A DNA stretch of 64,000 bases from Gp6-AA40 sp032156805 (GCA_032156805.1 JALDXQ010000007.1:12725-76724), one strand, 5' to 3'; numbered from the stretch's first letter, positions 15,310-24,299 are shown. Numbers and translations are program-made. Notes: generated by a model not told the origin, from the letters alone.

Positions 15310-16660
15310 AGTCGCGCGACTGCTCGGCGTCGCGGCGGACGCGATCGAGATCGACACCGACCAGGCGTCCGCCCTGTTTCACGACCTTGCCGGCAATGAA
15401 GACGATGTCGACGTTGCTGGTGTCCATCGCCAGCACCACGGCGCCGTAGGCGTTGTTGAACGGCATGACGTTGATCGTGTCCGTGCGCAGCACGATGATG
15501 TCAGCCTCCTTGCCCGGCGTGAGCGTTCCCACCTTGCGATCGAGGTGATTGGCGCGTGCGCCGACGATCGTCGCAAACTCGACGACGTCTCGCGCAGTCA
15601 GCAACTGTGGCTGCGGCCTGCCGGCCGGGCGTGGCGAGTTGAGGGCCAGCATCCGCTGTAGCGTGAAGGCCGAGCGCATCTGGGTGAAGAAGTCACCCGG
15701 CATCTCGGTCTCGACATCGACGCTGAGGCTCGGCTTGATTCCGTGGTCGAGTGATTGCTGAATGGGTGGCACGCCGTGCCCCATCTCCATCTCGATGGGG
15801 CACGCGAGCGAGATGTGCCCCCCGGATCCCGCCACCAGCTTCCACGCGCCGTCGGTAAAGGTGGTGCAGTGAATGTAGGTGACATCGGGGCCGAGCGCCT
15901 TCTCCAACCCGGCGAGGTCGCCACCAGCGTGCACCGAGATCAGTGCCTTGACCTCTCGCGCCACCGCCCATTCTTTCGCGCTCATGCCGCCTGCCAGGGC
16001 GAGGGTGAGCAGTTGATCGTCGGAGGAGAAGTGCTGCTTGCGAAGGCGCCTGATATCCTGCGGGTACTGATTCGCCGGACCGGGCGCGCCGCCGCCGAAT
16101 GCGTAAACGGCGCGCACGCCAGCCGCGCGCAGTCCGTCGATAGCGGCGTCGGTGTGCTCGGGGCTGTTGCCGATGTGCGACCAGTCGAGGAGGGTCGTCA
16201 CTCCCGCATTGATCGCGCCCAGCGCCGTCACCATGTCTCCGATACGGACGTCCTCTGGCCGCATGTGTCCGCGAATGCCAAGGATGTCGCGCACGTAGTC
16301 GGAGAGGAGGCCGTTCGGCAGGATGTTCCGCAACGCGCCCTGCCACATGTGCCGGTGCGTATCGATGAACCCGGGCATGACGATCGCGTTCGCGACGTCG
16401 ATCGTCGTGGCGGTCGCAGTGAGGTTGGGACCAACGGCGGCGATCCGGCGGCCCTCGATGAGCACATCAGCGACGTCGAAATCGCCAACCTGCGGGTCGA
16501 GCGACAGCACGCAGCCGCCCTTGAGCAGGATGCGATCGCCTTGCGCCGGCTGAGCGGCCGTTGTCGCGCTCGGCGACGCGTATGAGCCGCAATTCGCGTT
16601 TCCGGCGGCCACAACGCCCGCCGCACCGGACAGGAAGCCTCGACGCGTGAGCGGGGTCAT
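15263..16660 (-). CDS. Exported amidohydrolase, cytosine-deaminase / Atz-like
   Basis: 465 residues from the ATG at 16660 (GGGGG upstream). It has a twin-arginine signal (LTRRGFLSGAAGVVAAG). The amidohydrolase core has the metal motif GFIDTHRHMWQ, an INAGVTTLLDWSHIGN segment and the composite-domain strands at both ends (ILLKGGCVLSLDP; LTPGKEADIIVLR). Relatives deaminate or dechlorinate small nitrogen heterocycles with Zn or Fe. Tat export implies that it is folded with metal in the cytoplasm. It lies 28 bases downstream of a second amidohydrolase on the same strand, which suggests a catabolic pair. Its 3' end overlaps that of the convergent tube gene. Confidence 0.85.
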   Translation of the reverse strand: MTPLTRRGFLSGAAGVVAAGNANCGSYASPSATTAAQPAQGDRILLKGGCVLSLDPQVGDFDVADVLIEGRRIAAVGPNLTATATTIDVANAIVMPGFIDTHRHMWQGALRNILPNGLLSDYVRDILGIRGHMRPEDVRIGDMVTALGAINAGVTTLLDWSHIGNSPEHTDAAIDGLRAAGVRAVYAFGGGAPGPANQYPQDIRRLRKQHFSSDDQLLTLALAGGMSAKEWAVAREVKALISVHAGGDLAGLEKALGPDVTYIHCTTFTDGAWKLVAGSGGHISLACPIEMEMGHGVPPIQQSLDHGIKPSLSVDVETEMPGDFFTQMRSAFTLQRMLALNSPRPAGRPQPQLLTARDVVEFATIVGARANHLDRKVGTLTPGKEADIIVLRTDTINVMPFNNAYGAVVLAMDTSNVDIVFIAGKVVKQGGRLVGVDLDRVRRDAEQSRDFIVGKAGWKKSRVSS

Positions 16661-16688
16661 TGCGGCAGCCCCCACGTCTGCCGAGGTG

Positions 16689-18380
16689 TCATTCGTACAC
16701 CACCCTGCCTCCAACAACTGTCATGACCGGCTTGATGTCCTTGATCTGATCGGCGGGGACGGTGAGGTAGTCGCGATCGAGTACCACGAGGTCAGCGAGC
16801 TTGCCGGCCTGGATTGACCCGAGGTTGTCCTCCTGGAACACGAAGTAGGCATTCTTGCGCGTGTAGGCGATGAGGGCGTCTTCGCGATCGATCGGCTGAC
16901 GCATGACTGTGAGCCCACCTGCCATCCGGCCGGTGACCGCGAAATACAACGCCGTCATCGGCAGGTACTGGTTGGCCGCGGTTCCATCACTCCCAAGACC
17001 CCACGTGATGCCACTCTTCTGAATGGTCGCCAGCGGCGGCATGTCGTTGGCGCCAGCGCCGAATCCCTCGTGCATGATCGCGCCGTTGATCACGGCCCAC
17101 GGATGCACGGCGGCATACATGCCGAGCTTCTTCATCCGCTCGAGCTGTGACGCGTTGATCTGGTTGACGTGTGCGAGCGCCCAGCGGAGATTTCTGATCG
17201 GATACTCCTTGTCGACGGCCTCGATCTGATCGAGGAACGCATCGATCGTGTCGCGCAGCTCGGCGTGCACGTGCAGGGGAAGGCGAGCCTTGGCGATCTC
17301 CATCGCCATACGCCGCCACTGCGCGAGTTGATCGGGCGCCGGATCGGAGTCGGTTGCAAACATCCGATCGTGCAGAGGCGTGTACACGCTCTCGCCAAAT
17401 ACCACGTCGTCAATGTAGTGGTCGCCGGTGAACAGCTTCATCTTGGCGATTTGCCCGATGGACCGCTCCACTTGATCCGGTGAACCGGCGGCTGCGCCGC
17501 CGATACAGAAGACGCGGACCGGCAGTCGATTCTGTGCCTTCCAGCGCCGGAGGATCTCCATCACGCCCGCGTCACACCCTGCGACACCGAAGGACGTGAG
17601 ACCGGCTCGATTGACGTCCTTGATCAGCGCTTCAGTGCTCGCCTCGAGCCGCTCTGGCGGAAGCCTGGGCATCCGCGCGGCGACCGGCCGCGTGGCGGCG
17701 ATGTCGCCCCTGATGATGCCCGTCGGCTTGCCAGCTCCGTCGCGCAGGATCGATCCAGCGATGAAGTCGGATGGGTCCGGCTTGCCGGCTTCGATACCAA
17801 ACTCTTTCAGCGCCCGGCTGTTGAGAAAGACCTGGTAGTACGACTCCTGCAGTGCGACGGGGTTGTCGGGTGCGATGGCGTCGAGCTCCGCGAGCGTGAA
17901 CGGCTTTCGATCGTCGGCAAACTGCGCCGTCGCCCAACCGCCGATGTTGAACACCCACCCCCCGGGACCGACCGCCTTCGCCCGGGCGCGCAACATGTCG
18001 ATCGCCTTCTTTCGCGAGTCGACTCCATCCCACCGCAACTCCAACTCCCAGGTGTTGCCCGCGCGCAAAAGGTGCAGGTGGTTGTCGATCAGCCCCGGGA
18101 TGACTGTGCGCCCCCTGAGATCGATCGTTCTTGCGCCAGGAGTGGCGAGCTTCGAGATCTGCTCGTTCGAGCCAACGGCAACGATGCGATCACCCGTAAC
18201 AGCGACCGCCTGGGCGATCGTGAAGCGGTCGTCGACGGTGACGATCTTTCCGTTCGAGAAGATCAGGTCCGGTCCGTCGGAGCCCTGGGCGAAGAGGGAC
18301 TGCCGCACCATCAGAGAGGTGCCCACGACCGCACACAGCAGAGCCAGTGCGAGTGCGCCCTTCCACGTCGCTCGTGTCAT
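16689..18380 (-). CDS. Exported YtcJ-like metal-dependent hydrolase (amidohydrolase 3 family)
   Basis: 563 residues from the ATG at 18380 (GAGGG upstream; an ATG at 18413 is an alternative). The signal peptide is ALALALLCAVVGTSLMVRQ. The core matches the amidohydrolase-3 group: PDLIFSNGKIVTVDDRF, VIPGLIDNHLHLLRAG with the HxH metal pair, WVFNIGGW, the LPLHVHAELRD metal/substrate segment, and the terminal KLADLVVLDRDYLTVPADQI block. The family includes formamide and exoenzyme-type amidases; the true substrate is not predictable. It precedes the Tat-exported amidohydrolase and is probably co-transcribed with it. Confidence 0.85.
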   Translation of the reverse strand: MTRATWKGALALALLCAVVGTSLMVRQSLFAQGSDGPDLIFSNGKIVTVDDRFTIAQAVAVTGDRIVAVGSNEQISKLATPGARTIDLRGRTVIPGLIDNHLHLLRAGNTWELELRWDGVDSRKKAIDMLRARAKAVGPGGWVFNIGGWATAQFADDRKPFTLAELDAIAPDNPVALQESYYQVFLNSRALKEFGIEAGKPDPSDFIAGSILRDGAGKPTGIIRGDIAATRPVAARMPRLPPERLEASTEALIKDVNRAGLTSFGVAGCDAGVMEILRRWKAQNRLPVRVFCIGGAAAGSPDQVERSIGQIAKMKLFTGDHYIDDVVFGESVYTPLHDRMFATDSDPAPDQLAQWRRMAMEIAKARLPLHVHAELRDTIDAFLDQIEAVDKEYPIRNLRWALAHVNQINASQLERMKKLGMYAAVHPWAVINGAIMHEGFGAGANDMPPLATIQKSGITWGLGSDGTAANQYLPMTALYFAVTGRMAGGLTVMRQPIDREDALIAYTRKNAYFVFQEDNLGSIQAGKLADLVVLDRDYLTVPADQIKDIKPVMTVVGGRVVYE

Positions 18381-18537
18381 AGCCCTCGTCTCCGATCGGG
18401 GGAAGGCCGGCATGTGACAGTGGCGCGGCGGACGCTCCGGGGTTGTTCGGAGTGCCCGGTGCCAGCCGGCCTCGCCGCGCGGGCTCGATCATGCGCGTGG
18501 CCATGACCGAAGACAAGCCCTTAGCGTGTCGAAAATG

Positions 18538-18759
18538 TTACGAAAGCAGCCAGAACACGCCCAACCAGAAGGGGGCGCAGAGCAGAAGGGCGAGGAGAAT
18601 GCCGCGTGTGGGATTCAGGCTATCGGCGGACTCGGTCTCTTCGCAGGGCTCGACGGCAATGAACTGGCGCCACGACGTCGCTGTGGCTGCGAGTGTCGAG
18701 GAGATCCGGGGCGACTCTAGGTCCGGGAATGGCCGGTCTACGAAAGTCCGAGTTGCCAT
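18538..18759 (-). CDS. Small tail-anchored membrane protein, hypothetical
   Basis: 73 residues and unrecognised. The first 50 are polar. The last 22 (RGILLALLLCAPFWL then GVFWLLS) form one strong membrane segment running to the C-terminus, like a tail anchor. The hydrophobic end and ordinary start ATG favour a real gene, but a competing open frame runs on the other strand over the same bases. No partner is suggested by the neighbours. Confidence 0.4.
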   Translation of the reverse strand: MATRTFVDRPFPDLESPRISSTLAATATSWRQFIAVEPCEETESADSLNPTRGILLALLLCAPFWLGVFWLLS

Positions 18760-18929
18760 GCCCGGAGCCCTAGCAAAGCGTGGGCCGGCAGAATTCTGGG
18801 CTCGTGTCTGGCAAATGGTGCTCGGTACTCGAGAAAACGGCCGAAATCCAGCGTCCGGTTGTGGAGTCGCGCGGTCGCGCCGGTCGCCGGGCCGTCATGG
18901 GTGGTCGCCAATCCGACACATCACGTCGT

Positions 18930-19877
18930 TCATACCCGCGTGATTTCTTTCTCGACGAAGGAAACGACCCGCTCGAACGGGTCGAAGCCGAATGCGGCGG
19001 CCACCGACGGGCGAAGGTTGGAATTGGCGTTGATGTCATAGAACACGCGGCGCCCGTCCGGGGTTTCCAGGTACTCGATGCCGCCCACGTCCAACCTGGC
19101 CGCACGAACGATTTTCGCCGCGGTTTCGACGGCGCTTCGCGGCACGTCTGGGTACGGGTAGAACTCAACAGGTGGGGCCGCTTCCTGAGCGGCGGGGACC
19201 TCGCACACCCCATCACCCTCGTCCGGATTACACACAGGCGAGGGACACAGGTTGAACCGGCCGTGCGTCTTTACCCGCATGGCGTAGAGCAGCTCGCCGC
19301 CCAGGAACTCCAGTCGCACGATGCCCTGCGCGGGATCGTGAGGGAGGTATTCCTGCAGCAGGAACAGATTGTCGGGAAGCCATACCGTGGGATCGGCGGC
19401 GAAGATCGACTCGACGTCGGCCAGTGACTCGACGACGTGGATGCGCGCGCCGCTGCCACCTTGGTCGGGCTTGAGCAGTGCCGGCCACCGGATCTGATCG
19501 GCGTATGCGCGAAGCGCGCTCGCGTCGTTGAACGTGACCGACCATGGCGTGTCGATGCCCAGCGTGCGCAGCAGCGTGGCCTGTGCGCTCTTGCTCAACT
19601 CCAACGCGAAGACATCGGCGCCGTTCAGCACACGGGCCCCCAGCCGATCGAGCGTTCGCATGTAGGCCAGGGCCAGCGGCACGGCCCGTGCGTTGCCGCG
19701 AACGTAGGCGCTTGGGCTCGCCTGGTTGAAGTAGACCTTCGCAACCGGCGTCTCGACGTTGCTGAAGGCGGCCTGTTTCAGATCGAACGGGGCGTACGAG
19801 ATTCCGCGCCGCTCGAGCGCGGCAAAGAGCGGCTTCTGCCACTCCGGGTGTTCGTGGAGGACGACGAGATCAGGCAT
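18930..19877 (-). CDS. ATP-grasp ligase, RimK / glutathione-synthetase-like
   Basis: 315 residues. The N-terminal preATP-grasp part begins PDLVVLHEHPEWQKPLFAAL. The ATP-grasp part shows the lysine strand WPALLKPDQGGSGARIHVV, the adenine-contact FLLQEYLPHD, and the metal-binding end GGIEYLETPDGRRVFYDINA followed by NSNLRP. The family joins an amino acid or amine to a carboxylate through an acyl phosphate; the substrate here is open. There is an unusual Cys cluster near NLCPSPVCNPDEGDGVC, which might bind a metal. The start overlaps the end of the zinc-ribbon/PH gene by eight bases. Confidence 0.8.
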   Translation of the reverse strand: MPDLVVLHEHPEWQKPLFAALERRGISYAPFDLKQAAFSNVETPVAKVYFNQASPSAYVRGNARAVPLALAYMRTLDRLGARVLNGADVFALELSKSAQATLLRTLGIDTPWSVTFNDASALRAYADQIRWPALLKPDQGGSGARIHVVESLADVESIFAADPTVWLPDNLFLLQEYLPHDPAQGIVRLEFLGGELLYAMRVKTHGRFNLCPSPVCNPDEGDGVCEVPAAQEAAPPVEFYPYPDVPRSAVETAAKIVRAARLDVGGIEYLETPDGRRVFYDINANSNLRPSVAAAFGFDPFERVVSFVEKEITRV

Positions 19878-20388
19878 CGATCAGGGTTGTGATACGGCGA
19901 CGCTTTCGCTCTTTGAGCGCGCACTCGCGCAGTGTGTCCGAGAGCTCCTCGAGATCCGGGATGCCGTAGATGAACACGGTTGGCTGATCCGGGTCCGAGG
20001 ATCGAAGATGCAGCTGGCAATGCCCGACGATCCTCATGCCGAGCGGCTTGTGGAGGTCGAAGTCGTCGATGCGAAAGAGCTCGACGTTCTCCTTGATCGT
20101 CGAGAACAGTCCGTGTTCAATGCGGATGCGCTGCGTCGTGATCTCGTACATCGTCGCACGGCTCTTGAGCCAAAACACGATGTAGGCGATGCCGATCGTG
20201 ATCACGACGAGGAACCACTGACCGACGGAGTAGATGGCGGCGGGGTTGCCGTTGAAGAGCGTTTTCTCGATTTCCGCCTCGCGGGCGGCGGTGAACGCCT
20301 CCAGGTCCGTGTTGCAGAAGCGGCACTTGATGGCGGCGGCTTTGATCGTTTCGCCGCACACCGGACAAACCTTCGTGTCGTCGCTCAT
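19870..20388 (-). CDS. Zinc-ribbon plus bacterial PH (YdbS-like) membrane protein
   Basis: 172 residues. A zinc ribbon opens the protein (VCPVCGETIKAAAIKCRFCN, four cysteines). A short helix leads to one membrane hairpin (WFLVVITIGIAYIVFWL). A YdbS-type PH domain follows: YEITTQRIRIEHGLFSTIKE, VELFRIDDFDLHKPLGMRI, then the DLEELSDTLRECALKERKRR helix. Such proteins are inner-membrane bound and uncharacterised. Its 3' end overlaps the ATP-grasp gene, so the two are probably made together. Confidence 0.8.
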   Translation of the reverse strand: MSDDTKVCPVCGETIKAAAIKCRFCNTDLEAFTAAREAEIEKTLFNGNPAAIYSVGQWFLVVITIGIAYIVFWLKSRATMYEITTQRIRIEHGLFSTIKENVELFRIDDFDLHKPLGMRIVGHCQLHLRSSDPDQPTVFIYGIPDLEELSDTLRECALKERKRRRITTLIDA

Positions 20389-20464
20389 ACCCCGCCCGTG
20401 CCTCCGCTGCCGCCAGTATTACATGCGCCCCTACGGTTCACACGGCGCTAATATTGGCAGCGTC

Positions 20465-20770
20465 ATGAAGCCTCTGCTGGTTGTCGGCCTCGTCGTGATG
20501 GTCGTGCTGTGGGGACGCCACGGCGGCGCACAGACGCCCATGGTCGAGGACGTCGTTTCAAGGGGGACGCTCTACGCTCACCACTTCTTCGAACGATTCT
20601 CGAACGTTTGTCGCCGAGGAGCGCTCCGAGCAGGAGATCTCGGGATCAACGTACCGACGGTGATGGAGGACAGGTATCCGCGGGGGCTCGGAGAGTTCAG
20701 GGGCAAGGCCACCTACGGCAGGTTTCGACGCTTCGAGGTCAGGACCGAGGAAAGAGTTGAGAAGCCATGA
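20465..20770 (+). pseudogene. Gutted gene of an acidobacterial secreted family (FSNVVAEER type)
   Basis: The frame starts with a good signal peptide (MKPLLVVGLVVMVVLWG) and TLYAHHFFERFSNV. It then shifts at a run of three T (20607-20609). In the next frame it reads VVAEERSEQE, which completes a motif I recognise as recurrent in acidobacterial secreted proteins. It meets a stop soon after. The last 30 codons, back in the first frame, read RGKATYGRFRRFEVRTEERV, which looks like the natural C-terminus of such a protein. The middle is missing. The final TGA overlaps the ATG of the next gene (ATGA), as an intact operon partner would. Family recall is from memory. Confidence 0.55.
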
Positions 20771-21606
20771 CAAAGATTGTGTTCGCTCTGATGATCGGCG
20801 TGCTCTCGTGTTCGCTCCTTGCTGCGCAGGCGCCAGGCGGCGCAGCGGCGCCACCGGTTCTGCAGCCGAACCCACGCGCGCCGCTCTATCAGCACGTTGG
20901 CGAACAGTATCGCGTCTACGAGTTCCCCGGCACGACCGAGTCGATTCCGTACCGGCTCTTCGTTCCCTCGCGATGGAAGCCGGGCGCCAGGCTGCCCATG
21001 CTCGTGACCTTGCGAGCCGGACAGAGCGTCGACAACAACTATCGCGAGCCGAACAGCCTCGTGACCGAAGCCGAGAAGCGCGGATACCTCGTGGTCACGC
21101 CGATGGGGTATCGGCCGCTTCGCCAGCCGTACTACGGCAGCTCGTATCAGATCGCGAGGCCGAAGGCGCCGGCTCCGGCCGACGGCTGGACACCGCTCGA
21201 AAACGAGCGTGCGGAGCAGGACGTGCTCAACGTGATCGACCTCGTGACGAAGGAGTACGGCGTCGATACGTCGCGCATCTATCTTCACGGTCAGAATCCG
21301 TCCGGCTCCGGCGCGATGCATCTCGGCGCCAAGTACCCCGACCGCTTTGCCGCGCTCGTGATCAGCTCCGGGCCGATTGTGTTCGACTCCTATCCGTTCG
21401 ACCGCATCAAGGGGAAGATGCGCCTGCTGGTGATTCACGGTGACCAGGACACGACCAATCCGATCGAGGCCTCGCAGCGGATGGCGGAGGCGGCCAAGGC
21501 GGCCGGGGTGACCACCGTCTATGCGACGGTGCCCGGCGGCACCCACCTCGCCGCGTACTTGACCTACGCAAAGGAGATCTTTGATTTCCTCGACGGGAAA
21601 CCCTAG
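20767..21606 (+). CDS. Alpha/beta hydrolase, PHB-depolymerase/esterase-like, nucleophile Ser replaced
   Basis: 279 residues with a signal peptide (KIVFALMIGVLSCSLLAAQ). Core strands are IPYRLFVPSRW, LPMLVTLRAGQ, then SRIYLHGQNPSGSGAMHLGA and KYPDRFAALVISSGP. In relatives the elbow reads GHSMGG; here the aligned residues are G-Q-N177-P-S-G, so the usual serine is asparagine. The acid (LLVIHGDQDTTNP) and the histidine (VPGGTHLAAY) remain. It could be a binding protein, or Ser179 or Ser181 could serve. The gene starts within the stop of the pseudogene at 20465-20770. Confidence 0.75.
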   Translation: MTKIVFALMIGVLSCSLLAAQAPGGAAAPPVLQPNPRAPLYQHVGEQYRVYEFPGTTESIPYRLFVPSRWKPGARLPMLVTLRAGQSVDNNYREPNSLVTEAEKRGYLVVTPMGYRPLRQPYYGSSYQIARPKAPAPADGWTPLENERAEQDVLNVIDLVTKEYGVDTSRIYLHGQNPSGSGAMHLGAKYPDRFAALVISSGPIVFDSYPFDRIKGKMRLLVIHGDQDTTNPIEASQRMAEAAKAAGVTTVYATVPGGTHLAAYLTYAKEIFDFLDGKP

Positions 21607-21709
21607 CCTTTCTTCCTGAGCTTGGATTGGCGGTTTCGCACGCCGGGGCCTACACTGGTACTGGCGTCATTGGTGCATACGCACAGGTTGAGCGTGCGAG
21701 GCACTTGCC

Positions 21710-22603
21710 ATGAAGGAAGGCAGGCAGTTAGTCGAGTACGGCGTTCCCATCGATCCCGAAGCGATGGTGACGCCGCCGGAAGCGACCGAGCTCGAGCTCG
21801 AGCCGGGCCACCCCGGATTGGGTGACGAACAGTATGTTCGCCGCCGCAAGGCATTGTTCGCGCTGTGCCGCCGGCATCGGCTCGAGCAACTTGGTCCGCC
21901 ATTCATCGAGTACACCCCCGAGGAGACACGTATCTGGCGCGACGTCAGCCCCAAGCTGAACGAGTTGCACGTTCGCCACGCCTGTCAGATCTACCTCACC
22001 GCCAAGCGTGAGCTGGCGATCAATCAGTGCGAGATCCCGCAGCTCAGGACGCTCAGCGAGCGCGTGCAGCGCGAGACCGACATGCATCTCGTGCCAGCGG
22101 AGGGTGCGCTGCCGTATCGGACGTTCTATCAGTACATCGGCGCGCGCGGCTTTCCGGTGACGCAGTTCATTCGTCACGGCTCACATCCGGAGTTCACCCC
22201 GGAGCCGGACATGATCCACGATTGCCTGGGGCACGTGCCGCCGCTGATGAATCACGACTACGCCGAGCTGCTCACCCTGATCGGGAAAGCGGTTTCAGCG
22301 ACCGACTCTGGCGAGCACGTCCTCGCGCTCAAAAGGTTCAGCTGGTTCAGCATCGAGTTCGGATTGATCCAGGAAGCGGGGGAGACGAAGGTATTCGGCG
22401 CCGGAATCCTGTCCTCGACCGGTGAGATCCCCTACTCCGTCCTGTCACCGGACGTGCGCCGTGAGCCTTTCGTCACCGAGACCGTGATCAACACGGACTA
22501 CGACCCGTCACGCATGCAGGATCATCTCTTCATCGCCCCTTCGCTGCCGTTCCTGAGGAGGGAGCTGGAGACGCTGGTTCGTCGATTCGCCATTCCGGTC
22601 TGA
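21710..22603 (+). CDS. phhA: Biopterin-dependent aromatic amino acid hydroxylase (phenylalanine 4-monooxygenase)
   Basis: 297 residues, close to bacterial phenylalanine hydroxylases. The non-haem iron triad is visible: His170 and His175 in MIHDCLGHVPP, and Glu216 in WFSIEFGLI. Other family signatures include FIEYTPEETRIWRDV, GFPVTQFIRHGSHPEFTPEP and FGAGILSSTGEIPYSV. No regulatory ACT domain is present, as usual in bacteria. It converts phenylalanine to tyrosine with tetrahydropterin and O2. A tryptophan or tyrosine preference cannot be fully excluded from sequence. It stands alone, with no pterin-recycling dehydratase nearby. Confidence 0.9.
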   Translation: MKEGRQLVEYGVPIDPEAMVTPPEATELELEPGHPGLGDEQYVRRRKALFALCRRHRLEQLGPPFIEYTPEETRIWRDVSPKLNELHVRHACQIYLTAKRELAINQCEIPQLRTLSERVQRETDMHLVPAEGALPYRTFYQYIGARGFPVTQFIRHGSHPEFTPEPDMIHDCLGHVPPLMNHDYAELLTLIGKAVSATDSGEHVLALKRFSWFSIEFGLIQEAGETKVFGAGILSSTGEIPYSVLSPDVRREPFVTETVINTDYDPSRMQDHLFIAPSLPFLRRELETLVRRFAIPV

Positions 22604-22627
22604 CTCTCCGTCGAACACGGGTATAAT
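22600..22627 (+). promoter_or_regulatory. Sigma70-like promoter for the NYN-LOTUS gene
   Basis: A consensus -10 TATAAT (22622-22627) lies 16 bases after CTGACT (22600-22605, close to TTGACA). The -35 box overlaps the end of the hydroxylase gene. It implies a leader of about 195 bases before the ATG at 22830. Confidence 0.6.
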
Positions 22628-22636
22628 CAACCGCGA

Positions 22637-22674
22637 CGGCTGCGCCGGGCGCAGCCGGACCCCTTCGGCTGCGC
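22637..22674 (+). promoter_or_regulatory. Possible two-state RNA hairpin in the NYN-LOTUS leader
   Basis: CGGCTGCGC occurs at 22637-22645 and again at 22666-22674. The exact complement GCGCAGCCG lies between them (22649-22657). Only one of the two 9-base stems can form at a time: a tight one with a 3-base loop, or a downstream one with an 8-base loop. That geometry is seen in attenuators, but no ligand or coding role is evident. Confidence 0.4.
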
Positions 22675-22829
22675 GCTCATGGAAGTGCTGCGGAAATCGA
22701 TCCGATTTCTTGCTTGAGCTCGACGCCCTGAGGCCAACACGATCAACGAACACGAAACTCGGCCCGGTGTCCGACCAGCCTCGAACGCCCGCCTGATGGT
22801 AAGCCAGCGCCCCGCGCGGCAATGAGTAC

Positions 22830-24299
22830 ATGACATCAACAGAAACACGGATTGCGGTCTTCATCGACTTCGACAACGTCGAGATCGGCGTCAAATCCAC
22901 GATTGGCGGTCAGTTCGACATCGGCCTCGTCCTCGAAGCGATCAAGGAACGCGGCGAGATCGTCACCAAGATTGCGTACAGCGACTGGAAGCGGGCCGGT
23001 GATTACAGCCGGCTGCTCACCCAGCATGCGATCCGCATGGTCCAGCGCAATCTGACGCCGGGTGGCGACAAGAACGGCGCCGACATCACGATGGCGCTCG
23101 ATGCCCTCGAGATGGCCTTCACCCACGATCACATCAACGCGTTCGTCATTGTTGGTGGCGACAGCGACTTCATTTCTCTCGTAGAGAAGTTGAAACAGTA
23201 CGGCCGCAAGGTGATCGTCGTCGGCGGCCGCCAGTTTACCAGCGCCACGATGCAGAGGAACTGTCACGAGTTCATCGCCTACGAGAATCTCGTGGGCGGC
23301 CGGGGACGGCCGGCCGAACGCGGCGGACGGCCGGGGGCAGCCACGAGCGACATCTCGAAAGCGCTGCCGATCGTCAAACGTGCGCTCAAAGTGTTGTCCG
23401 AGCGCGAGGTGACACCGCAGCTGGGACTTTTGAAGAGCACCCTGCTGCAGCTCGATTCGACGTTCTCCGAGCGCGAGTACGGCGCTGGCAGTTTCCGCGA
23501 CTTCATGGAGAAGGTGGCGCAAACCGGTGCGGTCAGCCTGAAGCACGCCGGGCGCAGCATGCTCGTCGAGCCGCGCGAAGGCGTCGGCGAGACAGAGGAT
23601 CTGCCTGCCGCGGCCGACAGGGTTGCCGAGGCTGTCAGTCGCCCGCCCACGCCGGCTGCTCCAATTCCAGCTTCGATGCCGGAGGGAGAAGACGAAGACG
23701 AGGAATCGCTGCCTGCATCACCGATGACGATGCAGGATGGGATCCGGGCGGTGCAGCGGGCCATCCACGATGCCGCGACGCCACCGCGATTCCCGATGTA
23801 TGTCCGCCAGGCCAAGCAGTTCCTCCGGAGTGCCATCGAGGGGTTCGACGAGCGGAAGTATGGATTTGCGTCGGTCGTCGATCTGCTGCGTGCCGCTGGA
23901 AAGGAAGGCGTGCTTCGGATCGAGCGGGATCGTCAGGGTGCCGTGCGTGTCTTCCCCGGTCCGAACCTCGCTATGAAACCTGCCGCTCCACGGTTCCAGG
24001 AGCCGGTGGAACTCGACGAGACGGTCGACGTCGAGGTGCCGCAGCAGGCCGTGGCCGATGCGCCCGTCATCGAGGACGTCGCTGAGCCCGTGGTCGAGGA
24101 AGTCGTCGAGATGTCGCCCATCGTCGACGCGGAATCAGTGCAGGAAGTGCCGGAAGAAGCCGCCGGGGACGAGATCGTGGTCGAGGAGGTCGTCGTCGAG
24201 GAGAAGCCCAAGCGATCCCGCGCTCGGAAGACGACCGGCACCCGCGCGCCCAAGACCGCCAAGCCTCGCGCCCGCAAGACGGCACGGGGAAATCATTGA
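22830..24299 (+). CDS. NYN-domain protein with two LOTUS/OST-HTH domains
   Basis: 489 residues. An N-terminal NYN nuclease-like domain (about 1-150, LabA/limkain type) shows the acidic site residues in IAVFIDFDNVEIG, in KNGADITMALDALEMAF and in VGGDSDFISLVEKLKQYG. Two OST-HTH/LOTUS winged helices follow at about 170-250 (LGLLKSTLLQLDSTFSERE) and 310-380 (RFPMYVRQAKQFLRSAIEGF). The C-terminal 110 residues are low complexity: first acidic Val/Glu-rich, then a basic Lys/Arg tail. NYN-LOTUS proteins bind and may cut structured or G-rich RNA. It is driven by its own TATAAT promoter through a 195-base leader with alternative hairpins, so autoregulation by RNA binding is an attractive inference. Confidence 0.85.
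   Translation: MTSTETRIAVFIDFDNVEIGVKSTIGGQFDIGLVLEAIKERGEIVTKIAYSDWKRAGDYSRLLTQHAIRMVQRNLTPGGDKNGADITMALDALEMAFTHDHINAFVIVGGDSDFISLVEKLKQYGRKVIVVGGRQFTSATMQRNCHEFIAYENLVGGRGRPAERGGRPGAATSDISKALPIVKRALKVLSEREVTPQLGLLKSTLLQLDSTFSEREYGAGSFRDFMEKVAQTGAVSLKHAGRSMLVEPREGVGETEDLPAAADRVAEAVSRPPTPAAPIPASMPEGEDEDEESLPASPMTMQDGIRAVQRAIHDAATPPRFPMYVRQAKQFLRSAIEGFDERKYGFASVVDLLRAAGKEGVLRIERDRQGAVRVFPGPNLAMKPAAPRFQEPVELDETVDVEVPQQAVADAPVIEDVAEPVVEEVVEMSPIVDAESVQEVPEEAAGDEIVVEEVVVEEKPKRSRARKTTGTRAPKTAKPRARKTARGNH

Noticed and set aside
18443..18943. 166-codon plus frame opposite the small tail-anchored protein
   Set aside because: No domain or membrane pattern and atypical composition. The minus frame with a membrane anchor is the better, though still weak, candidate.
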